5,674 nucleotides of DNA. Origin: Synechococcaceae bacterium WB8_1B_136. GTDB lineage: Bacteria; Cyanobacteriota; Cyanobacteriia; PCC-6307; Cyanobiaceae. How positions within the stretch are numbered: the first letter of the stretch is position 1; the number at the start of each line of letters is the position of its first letter. Location of the stretch: assembly GCA_010029175.1 (NCBI GenBank), contig RGNC01000136.1, forward strand, positions 1 through 5,674. Reading direction: 5' to 3'. Position numbers and translations under genes: made by a program. Below the pieces are notes generated by a model. That model worked only from the letters and a program-made list of their open reading frames with translations. It ran no database searches and was not told the origin of the DNA. Of this stretch, positions 1 to 5,674 are shown one piece after another.

Positions 1-302
1 TCTCGGTGGTGAGCGGCAACCAGGTGCGTCAGCTGAGCACCGGCGTGGCCCGCTTCCTCGGCGACACCTGCCTGCAACTGACGCGGCGCCGCGTGGCCCT
101 GCAGCCGCTGCTGCTCACCCTGCAGAGCGGGGAACAGCTGCGCCTCTCGATCGGGGCGGCGGCCTGGCCACAGATCGCCGTGAACCCCGGCAGCGGCAGC
201 CTGCCCCTGGGGCCCGTGGGCTGCGGGCACCGGGTGATCAGCCTCGAACTCGACCTCAACGGCGCCGAGCTCAGCATCCTCCCGATGGTTGGGGCAAACT
301 GA
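1..302 (+). CDS. CocE/NonD-family hydrolase, C-terminal fragment (5' end outside window)
   Basis: The reading frame is open from base 3 and ends at a TGA at 300-302, leaving about 99 C-terminal residues. The stretch LRLSIGAAAWPQIAVNPGSG, followed by a GCGHRVISLELDLNGAELSIL tail, resembles the beta-sandwich (X-Pro dipeptidyl-peptidase C-terminal, jelly-roll) domain at the end of CocE/NonD acyl esterases and peptidases. There, a line of the type 'rLsia.s.fP....NPg.g' precedes the final strands. Enzymes of this family are alpha/beta-hydrolases with a Ser-Asp-His triad acting on esters or peptide bonds. The catalytic part is upstream of the window, so activity and substrate cannot be judged. The next gene starts 25 bases later, which suggests co-transcription. 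The family call is based on the terminal domain only and is moderately sure; that the stretch is coding is much surer. Confidence 0.72.
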   Translation, partial: SVVSGNQVRQLSTGVARFLGDTCLQLTRRRVALQPLLLTLQSGEQLRLSIGAAAWPQIAVNPGSGSLPLGPVGCGHRVISLELDLNGAELSILPMVGAN

Positions 303-327
303 CCCCACCGAACGCCCGCGTCCTGCG

Positions 328-1086
328 ATGCCGCGCCCCCTGCGATCCGCCCTTGCCGCCCTCAGCCTGGCGGCTGCGGCCCTGGCGGGGCCGATGCTCG
401 CCCTGCATCCCGAGCCGGCCGCAGCCCAGGCCGCCGCCGCCCAGCCGGCCCTGAGCGTGGAGGAGGCCCGTGCCGCCGCCCGCCGGGTGCTGGAGGCGGT
501 GAAGAGCGGCGATGCCAATGCCCGCTACGCCCAGTTTTCCGATGAGCTGAAGGCGGTGAGCAGCCCTTCGATGGTGGCCGCCACGATGCGCACCCAGCCG
601 CGGGTGCTGGGCTACGAGCTGCTGAGCGTGCGCAGTGGCATCAACAGCAGCACCGTGGAGGCGGAGCTCCAGACCGCGGCCGGCAACCGGGTGATGTTCA
701 TCGTGCTCAATCGCCAGGGCAAGATCAGCCGCTACTACGTCGACCGCTCCGACGACCCCACCAGCCAGGTGGCGCTGAACTTCGTGAAGGCCCTCAGCAC
801 CGGCAACTACATCACCGCCTCCAGCTTCCTGAGCCCCCAGTTCCAGAAGGACATCCCGCCCGCCTCCCTGCAGGCCAAGTGGCTGGCCCTCCAGGCCCTC
901 ACCGGCAGCTTCGTGAAGCTGGGCCGCGCCGTGGAGGCCGAGAGCACAGCCGATTCCAGGCTGGTGCTGGTGAACGTGGTGTTCAACCGCCTCAGCGACA
1001 ACCTGTTTGTGATTCTCGACGCCAACAACCAGATCGTGGGAGTGGACTTCCCGGACAGCCCAGCAAAACCGCTGCCGGTCCGCTGA
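328..1086 (+). CDS. predicted exported protein with two DUF3887-like repeats
   Basis: This 252-residue protein has unknown function. Residues 1-35 look like a signal peptide: a short basic start (MPRPLRS), a hydrophobic Ala/Leu core (about 8-27) and an Ala-rich possible cleavage zone near AAAQA (31-35). An extracytoplasmic location, periplasm or thylakoid lumen, is therefore inferred. The rest seems to be two related units. Unit 1 (about 44-140) runs from an amphipathic helix (EEARAAARRVLEAVKSGD) to strands ending KISRYYVD. Unit 2 (about 145-241) runs from VALNFVKALSTGNY through W185 (LQAKWLALQALTGSFVKL) to NNQIVGVDFPD. Unit 2 best matches the DUF3887 pattern, an NTF2-like fold seen in secreted proteins. 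The ATG at 328 is preferred over a TTG at 289, because it lies next to the signal peptide and avoids overlapping the upstream gene. The glgB start follows 53 bases later. Domain assignment is by eye; no enzyme motif is visible. Confidence 0.83.
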   Translation: MPRPLRSALAALSLAAAALAGPMLALHPEPAAAQAAAAQPALSVEEARAAARRVLEAVKSGDANARYAQFSDELKAVSSPSMVAATMRTQPRVLGYELLSVRSGINSSTVEAELQTAAGNRVMFIVLNRQGKISRYYVDRSDDPTSQVALNFVKALSTGNYITASSFLSPQFQKDIPPASLQAKWLALQALTGSFVKLGRAVEAESTADSRLVLVNVVFNRLSDNLFVILDANNQIVGVDFPDSPAKPLPVR

Positions 1087-1139
1087 GTTGCCGGCACTGA
1101 AAGCCGCTTAAGCTCCGGCCACGCTTTGCGCTGGAACCT

Positions 1140-3443
<2,304 letters not shown>

Positions 3444-3496
3444 AGGCCAGATGGTGATGGTGGGAGGGCAGCGTGGGTTCGGGCGCCAGAGCCACC

Positions 3497-3526
3497 GGCC
3501 GCCTAGCAAGGCAGCGGCTGGCGGCC
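3497..3526 (+). other. GC-rich hairpin in the glgB to TPR-gene gap
   Basis: GGCCGCC (3497-3503) pairs with GGCGGCC (3520-3526). After one unpaired T at 3504, AGC (3505-3507) pairs with GCT (3517-3519). This gives ten pairs closed by a nine-base loop (3508-3516). The stem ends five bases before the ATG at 3532 and is followed by CTTCC, not by a T-run. It could lower translation of the next gene, mark an RNA processing point or act as a weak terminator. It also argues that this stretch is leader rather than coding. The pairing is visible in the sequence; the role is inference. Confidence 0.45.
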
Positions 3527-3529
3527 CTT

Positions 3530-3545
3530 CCATGGCCGGCCATGG
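3530..3545. repeat. 16-bp perfect palindrome over the TPR-gene start codon
   Basis: CCATGGCCGGCCATGG reads the same on both strands and contains the proposed ATG start (3532-3534). Such symmetry could serve a dimeric DNA-binding protein. It could equally come from the codons of the first residues (MAGHG) in GC-rich DNA. No second copy was noticed in the window. Confidence 0.4.
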
Positions 3546-5271
3546 CCAGCTCTACGCCACCCAGGTGGCCCCCCTGGTGGCCTGCGATCGGCTGGAGCAG
3601 GCCGAGCCGATCCTGCGGCTGCTGGTGCAGGCCCGCAGCCGGCTGCCGGAGGTGTATCGCGATCTGGCGGAGCTGGAGCGCCGGCGCGGCCGCCATGGCG
3701 AGGCCCACCAGTGGCAGGAGCATTGGCTCAGCCTTCCCGCCGGCAGCGTGGAGCATCTCTGGCAACAGGCCTGCGCCGCCGAGGAGCTCGGCCGGGCCGA
3801 CCTGGCCCTCGAACGCCATCGCCAGCTGCTGCGGCTGGATCCCAACCACCAGCAGTGCCTCAGCCGGGCGGTGAACCTGCTGCTGCCAGCGGCCGGCTGG
3901 GCGGAGGCCCTGCCGTTGCTGCAACGGCTGCTGGAGCAGCAGCCCCACCAGGCCACCCACCTGGCGGATGCGGCCTTCTGCGCCCTCGAGCTCCACAAGC
4001 CCGGCAAGGCGAAGCTCTACGCCCAGCAGTGCCTCGATCAACCGGCGCAGGCCACCACCGCTGCTGCGCTCCAGCAGGTCCGGGCCGTCAGCCGAGCGGT
4101 GTTGGCGCGGCTGCTCCAGAAGGAGGGAGAGGAGGGCAGGGCTAGGGCGATGGCGGAACAGGCCCTGGCGGAGGCCTGCGAGCCCTGGCCCGTCAGCCGC
4201 CTCCTGGCCCAGCTGTTCCTGGAGCAACAGGTGCTGCCAGAGGCAGCTGAGCTGCTCGATCGGGCGCTGGAGCAGGAACCGCAGGCGCCGGAACTGCATC
4301 TGCAACTGGCGGAGCTGTTGCTCCTGCGCGGTGAACTGCAGCGGGGGTTTCAGGAGTGGGAATGGCGCCACGCCCGCGGCCAGGGGCAGAGCTGGAGCCA
4401 CGGGGGCCGCAGCGAGCCGCTGCCCCGTTGGGCGGGGCCAGACACGGCAGGCCCCCTGGCGCTGGTGGCGGAGGGCAGCCTGGGTGACACGCTGCTGTTC
4501 AGCCGCTACGCCGGCTGGATCCAGAGCCAGCTGCAACAGCCACTGGTGCTCTACGTGCAGCCGCCGCTGCTGCAGTTGCTGCGCGGCAGCCTGCAACCGA
4601 TGCTGGCCGTGGAACCGATCAGCCAGTTGGCGGCACAGCGGCAGGGCGCGATGCTGCCCCTGCTCTCCGCACCGGCGCAGTTCGGCACCTGCCAGGAACA
4701 CCCCGAACTGGCCCAACCGCATCTGCGGGCGGAGCCGCAGCTGCTGGAGCACTGGCAACAGCGACTGCAGCGCCAGGGAGAAGAGTTGCTGATCGGCATC
4801 AACTGGCATGGCTCGGCCCTGCAGGCCGTTTCAGAACGGCACCGCTCCGACATTCCGCTGCGGCAGTTCGAACCCCTGGCTCAGCTGCCGGGGGTGCGGC
4901 TGGTGGCGTTGCAAAAGGGGATCGGCTCGGAGGAACTGGAGGATTGCCATTTCGGCGATCGCTTTGTGGCCTGTCAGTCGGAGGTGAGCCGTGAGCTGCG
5001 GCTCGAGCACATGGCGGCGGTGATGGCGCAGTGCGATTGGATCGTGAGCGACGACAGCGGCCCGGCCCACCTGGCGGGCAACCTCGGCATCCCCAGCCTG
5101 GTGCTGCTGCCGGAGCGGATCAACTGGCGCTGGAGTTCAAGCCAGGGCCGGTCGCCCTGGTATCCCCACAGCTGGCTGCTGCGCCGGCAGCCGGGGCAGG
5201 GCTGGCAGGAGCTGATGGAGCAGGCCTGCGCACGGATCCTGGCCAATCCCAGCCCACGATCCGCTGTGTGA
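3532..5271 (+). CDS. TPR protein with C-terminal glycosyltransferase-family-9-like domain
   Basis: The protein has 579 residues from the ATG at 3532. Residues about 10-280 are helical, rich in Leu, Gln, Ala and Glu, and show TPR-like pairs such as LGRADLALERHRQLLRLDPN (87-106), AGWAEALPLLQRLLEQQP (121-138) and LPEAAELLDRALEQEPQAPE (235-254). The C-terminal part (about 295-579) resembles the GT-B domain of GT9 (ADP-heptose transferase-like) proteins fused to TPRs. Supporting motifs are PRWAG (298-302), AEGSLGDTLLFSRY (313-326), IGINWHGS (421-428), LVALQKG (457-463) and SDDSGPAHLAGNLGIPSLVLLP (starting at 506), then WRW and SPWYP. A likely role is sugar transfer onto a glycan or protein with the TPRs binding a partner, but donor and acceptor are unknown. 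No signal peptide or membrane segment is seen, so it is probably cytoplasmic. An in-frame ATG at 3451 would add 27 residues of low-complexity sequence. It is disfavoured because that stretch lacks TPR character and can form hairpins. Confidence 0.86.
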   Translation: MAGHGQLYATQVAPLVACDRLEQAEPILRLLVQARSRLPEVYRDLAELERRRGRHGEAHQWQEHWLSLPAGSVEHLWQQACAAEELGRADLALERHRQLLRLDPNHQQCLSRAVNLLLPAAGWAEALPLLQRLLEQQPHQATHLADAAFCALELHKPGKAKLYAQQCLDQPAQATTAAALQQVRAVSRAVLARLLQKEGEEGRARAMAEQALAEACEPWPVSRLLAQLFLEQQVLPEAAELLDRALEQEPQAPELHLQLAELLLLRGELQRGFQEWEWRHARGQGQSWSHGGRSEPLPRWAGPDTAGPLALVAEGSLGDTLLFSRYAGWIQSQLQQPLVLYVQPPLLQLLRGSLQPMLAVEPISQLAAQRQGAMLPLLSAPAQFGTCQEHPELAQPHLRAEPQLLEHWQQRLQRQGEELLIGINWHGSALQAVSERHRSDIPLRQFEPLAQLPGVRLVALQKGIGSEELEDCHFGDRFVACQSEVSRELRLEHMAAVMAQCDWIVSDDSGPAHLAGNLGIPSLVLLPERINWRWSSSQGRSPWYPHSWLLRRQPGQGWQELMEQACARILANPSPRSAV

Positions 5272-5330
5272 CGATCCCCCCGATGCCAGCCTGCTGCTCG
5301 GGTAAGTTCGCGGATCACCACAGCCTTCCC

Positions 5331-5674
5331 ATGACCGGAACCGCCCCCCTGCTGCTGCGCGCCGCCCGAGGTGAGCAGGTGGAGCGGCCACCGGTGTGGA
5401 TGATGCGCCAGGCGGGCCGCTACATGAAGGTGTACCGCGACCTGCGCGACAAGCACCCCGGCTTCCGCGAGCGCTCCGAGAACCCCGATCTCTCCTACGA
5501 GATCTCGATGCAGCCCTTCCGCGCCTTCAAGCCCGATGGCGTGATCCTGTTTTCCGACATCCTTACGCCCCTGCCGGGCATGGGGATCGACTTCGACATC
5601 GTGGAGAGCCAGGGCCCGCTGATCCAGGACCCCATCCGCTCGATGGCCCAGGTGGAGGCCCTGCGGCCGCTGCA
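5331..5674 (+). CDS. hemE: uroporphyrinogen decarboxylase HemE, N-terminal part (3' end outside window)
   Basis: HemE removes four carboxyl groups from uroporphyrinogen III to give coproporphyrinogen III, a cytoplasmic step towards haem, chlorophyll and bilins; the enzyme is a cofactor-free homodimer. The 114 visible codons contain the family signature PVWMMRQAGRYM (21-32), whose arginines R26 and R30 lie in the substrate pocket. FSDIL (74-78) follows, with D76 matching the catalytic aspartate (Asp86 in the human enzyme), then TPLPGMGIDFDIVES. This covers roughly the first third of the usual length of about 350 residues, and the frame is open to the window edge. The ATG at 5331 fits the usual short lead before LLLRAARGE. 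An in-frame ATG at 5283 with no stop between would add 16 residues and cannot be fully excluded. No clear Shine-Dalgarno precedes 5331. The gene lies 59 bases after the TPR gene; that gap shows no convincing promoter or terminator. Confidence 0.95.
   Translation, partial: MTGTAPLLLRAARGEQVERPPVWMMRQAGRYMKVYRDLRDKHPGFRERSENPDLSYEISMQPFRAFKPDGVILFSDILTPLPGMGIDFDIVESQGPLIQDPIRSMAQVEALRPL

Noticed and set aside
1087..1139. Possible promoter or terminator between the exported-protein gene and glgB
   Set aside because: Only a short GCTTAAGC palindrome (1106-1113) stands out. There is no convincing -35/-10 pair and no stem followed by a T-run.
4955..4962. GCGATCGC, the HIP1 octamer common in many cyanobacterial genomes
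   Set aside because: Only one exact copy was seen. In DNA this GC-rich a single copy is not surprising (rough expectation about 0.2), so it does not by itself support a lineage call.
5272..5330. Possible terminator before hemE
   Set aside because: CCCGA (5279-5283) can pair with TCGGG (5298-5302), but this is only five pairs with a 14-base loop and no T-run.

Overview
This GC-rich window most likely comes from a cyanobacterium of the Synechococcus/Cyanobium picocyanobacterial group. The evidence is a glycogen branching enzyme (GlgB) with cyanobacterial-type sequence, a HemE N-terminus of cyanobacterial type, dense plus-strand gene packing and a strong G/C third-position preference. The lineage call rests on remembered protein families and was not checked by any search.

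Layout, all on the plus strand: (1) bases 1-302 hold the C-terminal end of a CocE/NonD-type hydrolase, cut by the window edge. (2) Bases 328-1086 encode a predicted exported protein of about 252 residues that appears to contain two DUF3887-like (NTF2-fold-like) repeats. (3) Bases 1140-3443 encode a complete GlgB with an intact GH13 active site. (4) Bases 3444-3531 are an apparently non-coding gap with two inverted repeats; a 16-bp perfect palindrome lies over the following start codon. (5) Bases 3532-5271 encode a TPR protein with a C-terminal GT-B domain resembling glycosyltransferase family 9. (6) Bases 5331-5674 hold the N-terminal 114 codons of hemE (uroporphyrinogen decarboxylase), cut by the right edge.

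The genes may be co-transcribed, because the gaps are short (25, 53, 88 and 59 bases) and no convincing terminator with a T-run is present. They do not form one obvious pathway. GlgB serves glycogen storage and HemE serves tetrapyrrole (chlorophyll, haem, bilin) synthesis. The hydrolase and the exported protein have no firm role. The TPR-glycosyltransferase protein is the most accessory-looking member. No mobile element, CRISPR array, tRNA or rRNA was seen, and I see no strong case for a wholly new multi-gene system. The points most worth a second look are the structured glgB/TPR junction, the TPR-glycosyltransferase gene and the duplicated exported protein.
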